Shown one piece after another: positions 1 to 8,901 of a stretch of 64,000 bases of DNA. The stretch is from positions 1-64,000 of the forward strand of contig JAEOTZ010000072.1 of NCBI GenBank assembly GCA_016839585.1, in the 5' to 3' direction. Within the stretch, counting starts at the first letter, position 1. Each line of letters begins with the position of its first letter. The notes beneath the pieces were generated by a model that saw only the letters and a list, made by a program, of their open reading frames with translations, made no database searches and was not told the DNA's origin. Position numbers and translations under genes: made by a program. Source of the stretch: Promethearchaeota archaeon (GTDB lineage: Archaea > Asgardarchaeota > Lokiarchaeia > Sigyniarchaeales > SOKP01).

Positions 1-240
1 GAAAAAAAACATTATAAGCCTGGACCTTATAAAAAAATTAATCTTGACTGGGTATGGTGTAAAAATGCATCCCATAAACTATTTAGTAAGAAAAATGAGC
101 TAATAAATATAGAAAATGAGCTTATTTCAAAAGTAAATGAATTAATTACTCATGAAGGTAAAATATCCGAAGATGATTTTGATAATGAAATAGAATCAAT
201 AAATTTAGAAGCTTGGGAAAAATCTTTCGAGTTATTATAA
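1..240 (+). CDS. C-terminal end of an unidentified protein (partial at window start)
   Basis: An open frame runs from base 1 to a TAA at 238-240 and encodes 79 residues. The start lies outside the window. The visible part begins with a Lys/Tyr/Pro segment (KHYKPGPYKK), then a Trp-containing stretch (DWVWCKN) and an acidic helical tail ending in SFELL. Base composition matches the neighbours, and the frame stays open to a clean stop 123 bp before eL33, so it is probably a real gene end. I do not recognise the family and assign no function. Confidence 0.6.
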   Translation, partial: EKKHYKPGPYKKINLDWVWCKNASHKLFSKKNELINIENELISKVNELITHEGKISEDDFDNEIESINLEAWEKSFELL

Positions 241-363
241 TCAAAAGATTCCAGTAAGTTATTTTACTTTTCTTAAAAACTGCATTGTAATTGAAAAAAC
301 TTAATAGTTTTGGAATATTTTACAAAAAATAGATAATAAAAGCTTATCAATGGGTTTTATTAA

Positions 364-657
364 ATGGCATCAAATAAAATAGAATTATTGGGGTTGGAAG
401 GAGTTATCTCCAATTATAGGAGAGGGCGCCATACAATTCATCCTAAACACTGTATTTTAATATTTCCAAATATTGAAACTAGAAAAGAAGCGAATAAATT
501 GATAGGAAGAACAGTAATCTGGACTACCCCTACTGGTAAAGATTTAAGGGGCTTAATAACACGAGCTCATGGAAATAGTGGTGCTGTAAGAGCCCATTTT
601 AAAAAAGCAGGTGTCCCAGGACAAGCACTTGGTACTAAAGTTAGAATTATTAAATAA
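364..657 (+). CDS. rpl35ae: Ribosomal protein eL33 (L35Ae)
   Basis: This 97-residue protein is full length for archaeal L35Ae, a large-subunit protein shared with eukaryotes. Diagnostic segments are the basic N-terminal strand with GVISNYRRGRHTIHPKH, the central VIWTTPTGKDLRG and the C-terminal block HGNSGAVRAHFKKAGVPGQALG. All are typical of the family, which binds 23S rRNA. It starts with ATG without an obvious Shine-Dalgarno. It stands alone between an unidentified gene end and a zinc-finger gene, outside any ribosomal operon in this window. I see nothing unusual in the protein. Confidence 0.96.
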   Translation: MASNKIELLGLEGVISNYRRGRHTIHPKHCILIFPNIETRKEANKLIGRTVIWTTPTGKDLRGLITRAHGNSGAVRAHFKKAGVPGQALGTKVRIIK

Positions 658-875
658 AGTTGTTAAAACACTATTTAAAATAATATGAATATCATTTAAC
701 TTGTTTTCAAAATTTATAAAATAGTCAAACTTACGTTCTTAATTAATTATTCTTGACTTTTTATAGGTATTACATCAATATTATACTTATTTTTGATGAT
801 GAGATAATACTTCTTTTTTGATTAATAGTTTATTTAAGATTTTTTCATATTATTAGGCTGGGTTTTATAATAAAA

Positions 876-2972
876 ATGTCAGAACAAATGTGCCGATTTT
901 GTCATAAATATGTTAAAATAGCTTATTATTGCCAAGAGTGTGGTACATCTTGTTGTTCTGATTGCTTAAATGAGAATAAATTCGAGTTTTTTATCTGTCA
1001 AGATTGTAAGTCTAGAAATATTGAAACTTTAGATTCTGAAAAAAAGAAAGTATGCAGAGATTGTGGTAAAGAAAATGTTGTCAAAGTAAATCAAGTTTTA
1101 AAATCGTGCCCAAAATGTAATTCACATCAAATAATAAATATTTATGAAAAAAAAGAAGAATTAGAGAAGAAATATTTAGAAACAATTAAAGATATACGTT
1201 TATTCATTAACCCTATTAATGAAATATTGAAAAAATTATATAAACTTCGCCAAGATATTTATAGAGCCAGAGATCCCCCCATTAAATGCTATCATTTCCC
1301 TAAAATGGAATCAGATTTATTAGCTCTTTTTAAATTATTTATCTATATAAAAAATACTTTATATGAAAAAACAAATCACCATTTCCACCAATTAGATCAG
1401 AATAAAGAGTATTTTTTTGATATCTTTTCTCAACCTAATTCTAATTTGACTATAATTGAAGGGATTTTGGAAAATCTATTGAGAAATTATAATTCAATCA
1501 ATGAGTTCATTAATACTAATGTTAAAACTTTCAATGAAAGCATGGTTCCTTTTGAAAAGAATCTGAACTTCATTGACAGAATCAGCTTTTATTTTTCAAC
1601 TTATAAAAAATATCTAAGTTTAGCAGAAAATGAGAAACCAGTCTATGCTATTTATGCAAAATTGATTAATGGATTAAATACTCAAGATAAATTCAAGAAA
1701 AATAAGGGCATTTTATTTATATCCAATTTAGATCTCTCATTTCTTCATAAGTATGGAGTAGGAAAAAAAAAGCAAGAGTTAACTTTTAAAGCGCCAGTTC
1801 GTGATTTAACTCGGATTAGAGAAAAAGGTAAATTATTCAAAAAATTATATTTAGAATTTGAATATGGAAAATACGAATTTACTCTTCCTCCTAATGCTAT
1901 TTCAAGAGTAATTGAATACATACTTTTAGCAAGAACCTTTGATGAATCTACTATTATAGATAACAAATCAACTAAACAACTTCAAAACATTGATATTGAG
2001 TTAAATGATTTGATAAATTTTATTGAAGAAAGTATCAACTCCTTCTTTAGCTTAAAATGTCAATACAATAAAGGATTTGAAAATATAAGTAATTATAATA
2101 AAGGATTAGCTCAACGCATTAACTACCAAGACAGTCTAATACATTATCATCCTAATCAAAATCATCATCAATATCCATATCATCAAAACCAAAATTTACA
2201 GCAATTGTGGCCTAAAAAACAATTTTTAACTAATCTAAAGAGCAACTTTTTTCCAGAAAATTTAAAAATTTATCCAGGTTTTACTTATCCGTCTTATGTG
2301 AGAAGTCCAGATACTCAATTACCCGAAGATCTGAGTTATTATTCAAACCCTTTACATCAGTATTTAGCATCTAACCAAGATGTAAACGAATATTTTATTC
2401 AGGATCTTCATAATCCTAATAGATTTCAAAACTATCGCCCTCAAAATGTAAACTTATATAATGATGAGTTTTCTGATTTCGGACATAAAAATCTTTTGAT
2501 GAGGAAATTAGGGCAGGCACAAAAATTTAATCTCCCAACTCCAGACCACCCGAATTTCATGAATCCTGAATTCTATAACACAGCATCTACAAATCGTTAT
2601 TCCAATCCGATATTTGATTATACAGATTATAATAGAAATCATTTATCTGATTTATTTGATCCAGAGAATCTTCCAACAGAAAATACTTATAAAAGTAATA
2701 GGAAAATATTTAAACTCGATAAAGAAAAACGTGAAAATTTATTTGAATTAAATAAAGATAAATATAGTCTAAAAGAAACATTAAAAACACTTGATGCAAA
2801 ATTTGATCAAGGAATTATTTCAGAGATTGATTATTTTAGAACTTTTAAGAATCTACAAAAAGAAATATATTTAATTGAAAAGAAAAGTGAATCTTTAAAA
2901 GAAGAATTAGAAGAAATCGAGGCGATAAAGAAAAATAATAGAAATTTTGATAAAAAAAGATACTTCACTTGA
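876..2972 (+). CDS. Multi-zinc-finger protein with a PH/GRAM-like segment and Asn/Tyr-rich region
   Basis: A 698-residue protein that I cannot assign to a named family. Residues 6-81 hold at least 13 cysteines (C6, C9, C19, C22, C26, C27, C30, C41, C44, C60, C63, C78, C81), resembling a B-box/RING-like unit followed by a zinc ribbon (CRDCGKE...CPKCN). A helical stretch follows (about 90-260). Residues about 275-355 read like a PH/GRAM fold (ILFISNLDLSFLHK, later YGKYEFTLPPNAISRVIEYI). Residues about 420-600 are rich in Asn, Tyr, His, Gln and Pro and are probably disordered. The end (about 610-695) is charged coiled coil. It faces the ESCRT-III gene tail to tail. The PH and B-box readings are inference from pattern only. 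Confidence 0.7.
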   Translation: MSEQMCRFCHKYVKIAYYCQECGTSCCSDCLNENKFEFFICQDCKSRNIETLDSEKKKVCRDCGKENVVKVNQVLKSCPKCNSHQIINIYEKKEELEKKYLETIKDIRLFINPINEILKKLYKLRQDIYRARDPPIKCYHFPKMESDLLALFKLFIYIKNTLYEKTNHHFHQLDQNKEYFFDIFSQPNSNLTIIEGILENLLRNYNSINEFINTNVKTFNESMVPFEKNLNFIDRISFYFSTYKKYLSLAENEKPVYAIYAKLINGLNTQDKFKKNKGILFISNLDLSFLHKYGVGKKKQELTFKAPVRDLTRIREKGKLFKKLYLEFEYGKYEFTLPPNAISRVIEYILLARTFDESTIIDNKSTKQLQNIDIELNDLINFIEESINSFFSLKCQYNKGFENISNYNKGLAQRINYQDSLIHYHPNQNHHQYPYHQNQNLQQLWPKKQFLTNLKSNFFPENLKIYPGFTYPSYVRSPDTQLPEDLSYYSNPLHQYLASNQDVNEYFIQDLHNPNRFQNYRPQNVNLYNDEFSDFGHKNLLMRKLGQAQKFNLPTPDHPNFMNPEFYNTASTNRYSNPIFDYTDYNRNHLSDLFDPENLPTENTYKSNRKIFKLDKEKRENLFELNKDKYSLKETLKTLDAKFDQGIISEIDYFRTFKNLQKEIYLIEKKSESLKEELEEIEAIKKNNRNFDKKRYFT

Positions 2973-3101
2973 ATTTTATTATAACCCAGCTAAATGATAA
3001 TATAATAAGCTTCAAATCGATTATTGTACCAAAAGAATTTCGAATAAAATTATTTTAGATTTAATTAATTTCATAATAAAGTTTTGTTTAAAATCACTGA
3101 C

Positions 3102-3755
3102 TTAGCCTTGTAATTCTTTGCGTAGTTTATCGATCTCATCCTTAAGTTTTTCTTTTGATTTCATCTCTTCTTCTTCAAGTTCTTCGTATTCAGGAATGTA
3201 TTGTAAATCATCTGCGGGAACTTTGGGCATTGTACCTCCTTGATCAAGGAGTATTTCCGTTTCCAATTGATTTAATTCTTCTGTAACATCAATTGCAAGA
3301 TCTATCTCAGGATCTCCCGCTAAAATATCTGCTGCTTCTTCAATTTCTGCTACATATGCTTCAGAATCTTCTGCGATTTCAGCAACTTTAGCAGGGGAAG
3401 CTTTAGTGGCAATATATTCCAATTCATCTCTTATCCCTCCAAATATATCACCAGTTTTCGATATTAAAACACCCTCTTCTATTGCTTGAATTTGTCTTTC
3501 GATTTTTGCTCTAATATTATTGGATCTATCAACCTTGGCTTGATAAGCCTTGTATTGAATAAGATAATTCTTCGCACGATCTTTTTCTCCACGTTTCAAT
3601 GCAATTTTGGCATTTTTACGATTAATCTCAGCACGTCGGCTATAATTTTTATTCATTACATTCAATCTATGAATATGACCTTTTGCTTTAGAGACTAAAT
3701 CATCTTTTTCTTTACTTTTCCGGGGGAATAATTTTTTCTTGAGTCCTATAAGCAT
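3102..3755 (-). CDS. ESCRT-III protein, Snf7/CHMP4-7-like
   Basis: A 217-residue protein of typical Snf7 size. It has a basic N-terminus (GLKKKLFPRKSKEK), a long alpha1/alpha2 hairpin with the Snf7-like stretch ALKRGEKDRAKNYLIQYKAY followed by KIERQIQAIEEG, then acidic helices and a short charged C-terminal helix after YEELEEEE. ESCRT-III proteins polymerise on membranes during scission, and Asgard archaea carry CHMP4-7-like and CHMP1-3-like types. The basic alpha1 and acidic C-terminus here fit the Snf7 group. The ATG follows GGAG at good spacing. No Vps4 or other ESCRT gene lies in the window. The C-terminal region may bind the Vps4 MIT domain, but I see no clear MIM motif. Confidence 0.88.
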   Translation of the reverse strand: MLIGLKKKLFPRKSKEKDDLVSKAKGHIHRLNVMNKNYSRRAEINRKNAKIALKRGEKDRAKNYLIQYKAYQAKVDRSNNIRAKIERQIQAIEEGVLISKTGDIFGGIRDELEYIATKASPAKVAEIAEDSEAYVAEIEEAADILAGDPEIDLAIDVTEELNQLETEILLDQGGTMPKVPADDLQYIPEYEELEEEEMKSKEKLKDEIDKLRKELQG

Positions 3756-3916
3756 CTCAACTCCAGAGTTTCATAATTAATTCATAATTAAATCATAATA
3801 TTATCTATTTTATGAAATATATGATTTTTCTAGCTTAAAAATTTAATATTATTTAATATAATATAATAAAAGAATTCTCATCAAAAAAGTTTTCATAGAC
3901 CGAATTTTGAAAAATA

Positions 3917-5032
3917 ATGAAAAAAATTATAATAAACTTTGAAACTAGAAGTAGCAGTTTCAAGGAATTAGTTCAAGAGGCATTTAATAAAAATTTTCTA
4001 AATTTTCTGGTTACTCAGTCTACTTTTTCTGAGTTCAAGGGAATTGAGCGTATTACTATTTTCACAAAAGATCTTGAAGTACCTGCTAAATATACGATCT
4101 ATGAAAATAAAGAAGAATTACAAAAGAAATTAGCAGAAAGAAAAATTTCTGGAGAAAATATAGGTTTTTATAAAAAATTAAAATCAAAGGAAGATGAGAG
4201 AGAAGTAGTAGAACTCTCGAAAACAGGGAAAATAGATCTGATTATTATTTCTACAAGAAATTGGAAAATTATTCCATTTGAAAATCTTATAGCAGAAATG
4301 CATTCCCATGAAACAGAATTGATTGCTGAAGTGGAGAATGTTAAAGAAGCTGAATTAATGTTAAAGACACTTGAAATTGGTGTTGATGGAATTTTAATTA
4401 AGCCTAATAATGTAAATGAGTTGGTTGAATTAAAAAAGTTATTATTTACCTCATTCAAAATCGATTTAACAGCAGCAAGAGTCATTAATATCAATAATAT
4501 ACCAGAAAGCGATCGAGTGTGTGTTGATACAACGTCTCTCCTTCATCCCGGGGAGGGACTTCTCGTTGGAAGTACAGCTAAAGGTTTTTGCTTAATTCAT
4601 GCTGAGGTTTTTGAAACACAATTCGTAGCTTCCAGACCGTTTAGAGTTAATGCTGGAGATGTATCCGCCTATATTTTAGTACCTAATACTGATCCCGAGA
4701 AGATATATCATACTAAATATTTAAGCGAATTACAAGGCGGTGATAAAATTTTAATTGTCAATTCAAAGGGTTTCACGAGAATTGTTTCAGTCGGAAGAGT
4801 TAAAATCGAAACTCGTCCAATGCTCAGATTTGAATTAGAAGTATCAAAAGGAGCTGTAACAATTCCAATTTATTGTATATGTCAAAATGCAGAAACTATA
4901 CGTTTAATCGATATTAACGGTAATGCTAAATCCGTTGTAGATATTAAGGTTGGAGATGAAGTATTAGTCCATATCGGACCTGGCGCCACTCATTTTGGCA
5001 CAGCAATAAAAGAAACAATTCTTGAAAAATAA
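3917..5032 (+). CDS. 3-dehydroquinate synthase, archaeal type II
   Basis: A 371-residue enzyme of the archaeal DHQ synthase II family. It converts 2-amino-3,7-dideoxy-D-threo-hept-6-ulosonate to 3-dehydroquinate with NAD, replacing bacterial AroB in aromatic amino acid synthesis. Family-typical segments include DLIIISTRNWKIIPFENLIA, the block VDGILIKPNNVNELVELKKL, LLVGSTAKGFCLIHAE, SRPFRVNAGDVSAYILVP and GDEVLVHIGPGATHFG near the end. Length is close to the usual 330-380. The partner aldolase gene is not adjacent, so this is an isolated pathway member here. It starts with ATG with no strong Shine-Dalgarno. Confidence 0.93.
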   Translation: MKKIIINFETRSSSFKELVQEAFNKNFLNFLVTQSTFSEFKGIERITIFTKDLEVPAKYTIYENKEELQKKLAERKISGENIGFYKKLKSKEDEREVVELSKTGKIDLIIISTRNWKIIPFENLIAEMHSHETELIAEVENVKEAELMLKTLEIGVDGILIKPNNVNELVELKKLLFTSFKIDLTAARVININNIPESDRVCVDTTSLLHPGEGLLVGSTAKGFCLIHAEVFETQFVASRPFRVNAGDVSAYILVPNTDPEKIYHTKYLSELQGGDKILIVNSKGFTRIVSVGRVKIETRPMLRFELEVSKGAVTIPIYCICQNAETIRLIDINGNAKSVVDIKVGDEVLVHIGPGATHFGTAIKETILEK

Positions 5033-5087
5033 ATATTTACTTATATAGAAAATTAAATTACAATTATTTAAAAAAAGGTGTAATTAA

Positions 5088-6347
5088 TTGGTCACTTATT
5101 GGGCACCTCTTATTCATGTTTATCAACCACCAAACCAAGAGATCGAAATTTTAAAAACAATTGATAAAGAATGTTACAAACCTTTATTTTCCATTATTGA
5201 AGAACATGAAAATGCCAAATTTTGCTTAAATATTAATGGTGTTCTTATTGAATTGCTTTATGAATATGAATTAGGTGATACTATGGATTTAATAAAGAAT
5301 TTAGTTTCAGAAAATAAAATAGAAATTCTTGGAACCGCAAAATTTCACCCGATACTTCCTTTAATACCTAGAAAGGAAGCTCAACATCAGATACAAATGA
5401 ATGAAGAAATTAATAGAAAAGAGTTTGGAAGATGGGAGAGAAAAGGATTTTTTCCTCCTGAAATGTCAATTAATTCGAAAGTTGCTAAATTCATACGAGA
5501 TTTAGGTTATAAATGGGTAATAGTAAGTGGAATTGCTTGTCCTATTGAGTGGCCATATGATAGGATATATAAATCTCCAAATGGGTTACAGCTTTTTTTT
5601 AGAGATGAAATCTTGAGTAACAAAATTGCTTTTAAATCAATTAGTACTAAGGAATTCGTTAAGGAATTAAATATTATGTATAAAGACAAAAAACAGGATT
5701 ATAAAAATAATACTTATATAATTACGGCTATGGATGGTGAAACATTCGGACATCACATAAAAAATTACGAGAAGACATTTTTAGGTAAAACTTTGGAAAT
5801 TATTAATGAGAATAATGATATTGAAATAGTATTTATTTCAGATTTGGATAAATATTTTCCGATCGCAGAGGAGAGAATCGTCCCAAATGAATCGAGTTGG
5901 AGTACAACTATTGAGGATATAAAATTGGGTATTCCTTATCCTTTATGGAATCATCCTGAGAATAACATTCATAAATATTATTGGAAAATCATGTTAAGTA
6001 TGAATAATCTTATTAATTTAGTAGATGATCTCGATGTAACACAAAATTGGGAAATTGAACATTATTATACAACAGCACGGTGGTTCTATGATAAATGTCT
6101 TCATTCTTGTCCTACTTGGTGGGCAAATCCAGAAAAAGGGATGTGGAGTCCTAATTTAATATATAAAGGCGTAGAACTTATAATGAAAGCGGCGCTTAAT
6201 GCTCAAATTGCTTTAGTTTACGCAGGCAAGTCTGATTTAGGAGAGGGTTATTTTGACTCAATCACATATTATCAAGGATTATTGTTAATGGAATTATATA
6301 ATATAACTAAAAAGAAAATACATACTAAGAAAAAGAATAACGAATAA
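5088..6347 (+). CDS. Glycoside hydrolase family 57 protein (alpha-amylase-like)
   Basis: A 419-residue GH57-like protein. The N-terminus (YWAPLIHVYQPP) is the usual first conserved block with the catalytic-site His. FFPPEMSIN around residues 123-131 carries the expected nucleophile Glu. AMDGETFGHH around 213-222 carries the expected acid/base Asp. A C-terminal helical part includes HSCPTWWANPEKGMWSP, often seen in this family. GH57 enzymes act on alpha-glucans such as starch or glycogen, and substrate cannot be read from sequence. The TTG start at 5088 follows AAAAGGTGT at good spacing. No signal peptide is visible, so it is probably cytoplasmic. Confidence 0.88.
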   Translation: MVTYWAPLIHVYQPPNQEIEILKTIDKECYKPLFSIIEEHENAKFCLNINGVLIELLYEYELGDTMDLIKNLVSENKIEILGTAKFHPILPLIPRKEAQHQIQMNEEINRKEFGRWERKGFFPPEMSINSKVAKFIRDLGYKWVIVSGIACPIEWPYDRIYKSPNGLQLFFRDEILSNKIAFKSISTKEFVKELNIMYKDKKQDYKNNTYIITAMDGETFGHHIKNYEKTFLGKTLEIINENNDIEIVFISDLDKYFPIAEERIVPNESSWSTTIEDIKLGIPYPLWNHPENNIHKYYWKIMLSMNNLINLVDDLDVTQNWEIEHYYTTARWFYDKCLHSCPTWWANPEKGMWSPNLIYKGVELIMKAALNAQIALVYAGKSDLGEGYFDSITYYQGLLLMELYNITKKKIHTKKKNNE

Positions 6348-6355
6348 TTGGAAGC

Positions 6356-6655
6356 TTATTTATTGATTAATTTATTTAATATTTCATTCCAATGATCTAA
6401 ATTGCATACATACCAAGCAGCTGAATCAACTTCATTATTCTCATTCTTAAATATTACTTTTAAAAGTGGTCTAAACACAGATCTATGCATATGTGATTTT
6501 GAATTTGTAATTTCAATGATAGAAACAATAGGAATTAATAATTCCTTCCTAGGTTTCCACATCTCAAAGAATAATTCTTCTTCTGTGAGAACTAAAACCC
6601 CATTTCCACGTACTTTTAGTACTCCTAAGGATTCTTGTCCAAAAAAGTTAGACAT
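6356..6655 (-). CDS. Small PH/GRAM-like domain protein
   Basis: From the ATG this encodes 99 residues with a beta-rich pattern (VRGNGVLVLTEEELFFEMW, ELLIPIVSIIEI, KVIFKNENNEVDSAAWYVCNLDHW) that ends in one helix, resembling bacterial PH-like or GRAM-like small proteins. The frame remains open for about 25 codons upstream, and that part also reads as protein (EILEKYNDKSVLIIDE), but it has no ATG, GTG or TTG and no clear Shine-Dalgarno. The true start may therefore be an unusual codon upstream. It is convergent with the GH57 gene, 8 bp apart. Function is unknown; lipid or protein binding is only a family-level guess. Confidence 0.65.
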   Translation of the reverse strand: MSNFFGQESLGVLKVRGNGVLVLTEEELFFEMWKPRKELLIPIVSIIEITNSKSHMHRSVFRPLLKVIFKNENNEVDSAAWYVCNLDHWNEILNKLINK

Positions 6656-6894
6656 TTCATCAATGATTAGAACACTTTTATCATTATATTTCTCTAATAT
6701 TTCATGAATTCGTTTTTTAAAAATTTTTTTTTACAATTTTGGTTACTTCTCTCCTTCCTTTACTCCTTTTAGTTATTTAATATATAAACATAAATTATAT
6801 AATTCTTAGTTAATATATTTTACAAAATAAAATCAAGTAAAAATATTGTTATTAGATTTTATTGTTGATTTAATCTTTCTGATTACAGTGAATA

Positions 6895-7977
6895 ATGCCT
6901 GAAGATAACGAGAAGAGAGTCCAGTATTGCGTCTTTTGTGGAAAATATATAGAAAAGGGAAGAACTTATTGCCCTAATTGTGGGAAGTTAGTTTTGAAAA
7001 TAAAACCTGAAAAAAAACAAGATAAACAGCAAATTTTAGGACGTCCGATTGGTGGTGAAAAAATACAGATTACCCGAAAATGTTCTGGTTGTGGTTCAAT
7101 AATTACTTCTAGTGTTTTAGATCAATGTCCAATATGTAATAGTGTATTAGAGAAAATTTCGGAACAAAAAAAAGCAGCAATTCAAAAGAAGCCAAGTTTA
7201 ATTTTTACTAATAAAAAATTAGAACTTGAACAAAAATTTATATTAAAAAAAGATACTTGGAATTTGAAGGAAGGTATTAATGTCTTTGGAACTTGTGTCT
7301 ATATCTTAGTTATCGTTTATTTTCTATTGGTCATGGCAATAGCTTTTCAAACAGAATCCGATACACCTGAAATTAATATTTACCTTATTCTTTTAAACCA
7401 AATTCCAGAGTTATTATTTGGTATATATCCTTTATGGTATATCTATTCTAAAAAACATAGTTATAAGAAATTAGGATTTTTTTCAGAATCTAACAAGCAG
7501 GTTATAATAGCGATAATTGTGGGGATTTTAGGGGGAGGTTGTTTATTAATTATCAATTTTTTAACCGGTTATTACATTGAGTTTTTATCTAAGGCTGGTT
7601 TAGACTTTTTTGAGTTAAAGGAGAGTATCAGCACGCAAAATGATGTTATTCAAAATACAGATATTTTAATGATTATAATACTTATGATCCTTTTAAGTAT
7701 AGGAAGTTTTTCAGTAGAAGTTGTATTTAGAGGTGTTCTACATAATGCCTTAAAAGAAAGATTTAAAAATGATTTAGTAGTAGTTTTGATAATTGCTTTA
7801 ATTTATTCAGCTGTATGGTCATTATATACTTACCCTACTGGTTTGGTCTTTTTTTTTGTAAATTTCATAATATTCATAGTCCTAGGTATATTATATGAGA
7901 TAAATGGAAATTTGTATAATACAATCATAGCGAGTATTTTTTTCAATTTTCTGTTTATTATTTTTCTGTTTATTTAA
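6895..7977 (+). CDS. Double zinc-ribbon membrane protein of CPBP/CAAX-protease type, probably inactive
   Basis: A 360-residue protein. The N-terminus carries two zinc ribbons (CVFCGK...CPNCGK and CSGCGS...CPICNS), followed by a hydrophilic linker and about seven to eight hydrophobic segments from residue 130 on. Around residue 275 the segment VEVVFRGVLHNAL matches CPBP motif 1 (EExxFR), but the first Glu is replaced by Val. The second motif, normally FxxxH, reads SAVWSLY without His. I therefore infer a catalytically degenerate CPBP relative, perhaps with a binding or scaffold role. A second CPBP gene at 17437 keeps the motifs. It stands alone in its strand context. Confidence 0.75.
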   Translation: MPEDNEKRVQYCVFCGKYIEKGRTYCPNCGKLVLKIKPEKKQDKQQILGRPIGGEKIQITRKCSGCGSIITSSVLDQCPICNSVLEKISEQKKAAIQKKPSLIFTNKKLELEQKFILKKDTWNLKEGINVFGTCVYILVIVYFLLVMAIAFQTESDTPEINIYLILLNQIPELLFGIYPLWYIYSKKHSYKKLGFFSESNKQVIIAIIVGILGGGCLLIINFLTGYYIEFLSKAGLDFFELKESISTQNDVIQNTDILMIIILMILLSIGSFSVEVVFRGVLHNALKERFKNDLVVVLIIALIYSAVWSLYTYPTGLVFFFVNFIIFIVLGILYEINGNLYNTIIASIFFNFLFIIFLFI

Positions 7978-8105
7978 ATATATCTTTCATTATCCCTTAA
8001 ATATAAAATTTTAATAATAAAAAAATTAATAATCTCTAGTGTTATTATTTAAAACCATAACTATACCTATTAGGATATAATCTTCGCAATTTGGAGTAAA
8101 AAAGA

Positions 8106-8816
8106 TTGAACAAAAGAATTTATAGAAATAGAACCAGTAAAGATAATATTATAATCTCTATTGCAGGAGCACATGGAGTTGGTAAAACCTCTGTATTTAA
8201 TCTTCTTAAAAAAATGGTTATAGATAATAATAAATTTAAATTTTTCCCCGAAAGATATATAAAAAATCCACCTTTTCCCTTTGGTTCTTCAAACAAACAA
8301 ATTGGATTTAGAAGTGAACTTCATTTTCTTCAACAAATCATTAAAAGAAATCAAAGTATCGTGAATTACGATAATAGATATAATGGTAGAGTAATGATTT
8401 TAGACAGAACACCTCTATGCGTATTAATATACTCCAAAAGTTTAAATTTAAAAGAAAAAGACTATAAGCTTATTTTAGACACATATAATTCTATCAAATG
8501 GAAAGAGGATTATATAATTTATTTATATGCCAACCCAAATACAATTTTACGACGTATAATTCAAAGAGGATCAATTGAAGCAATTAGATTAGAATGGAAT
8601 GAAGCTGATAAAGAATACCTTATCAAAATTCTTTCTTATTATAATCAATTTTTATTAAAAAAACAAAATGTTTTCAAAATAGAAACAGAAAACTTAACTG
8701 TTGAGGATGTAGTCGATAAAATAAAAATAATTATAACAGATTTATCGGGGTATTCTTTTAAAAAGCTAGAAAAATCTCAAACAACTCAAATGAATTTAAA
8801 TGAGTTTTTAAAATGA
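8106..8816 (+). CDS. P-loop kinase, deoxynucleoside/thymidylate kinase-like
   Basis: A 236-residue protein with a P-loop near residue 20 (GAHGVGKTS), a DRTPLCVLIYSK segment around residue 100 like the DRx motif of deoxynucleoside kinases, and a lid-like RRIIQRGSIEAIR region near 160. This is the AAA_28/dNK-like nucleotide kinase layout, so phosphorylation of a nucleoside or nucleotide is likely but the substrate is unknown. It starts with TTG after TTGGAGTAAAAAAGA, with GGAG somewhat far upstream. It stands alone between the CPBP-like and Roadblock genes. Confidence 0.75.
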   Translation: MNKRIYRNRTSKDNIIISIAGAHGVGKTSVFNLLKKMVIDNNKFKFFPERYIKNPPFPFGSSNKQIGFRSELHFLQQIIKRNQSIVNYDNRYNGRVMILDRTPLCVLIYSKSLNLKEKDYKLILDTYNSIKWKEDYIIYLYANPNTILRRIIQRGSIEAIRLEWNEADKEYLIKILSYYNQFLLKKQNVFKIETENLTVEDVVDKIKIIITDLSGYSFKKLEKSQTTQMNLNEFLK

Positions 8817-8901
8817 AATAGTGATAAAATATATTAAAATAAACTTGCTATTAATACATAAAATCATAAAAAATAATACTTTTCAATAGGATATTAATTT
8901 A

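Noticed and set aside
3767-3800. Short direct repeats of TTCATAATTAA upstream of ESCRT-III
   Set aside because: They occur in very AT-rich sequence and are short and imperfect; chance is a sufficient explanation.
6356-6730. Another ATT/ATA start for the small PH-like protein
   Set aside because: The upstream frame does look coding, but no Shine-Dalgarno stands at a proper distance from any ATT or ATA, so I did not add it to the unusual start list.
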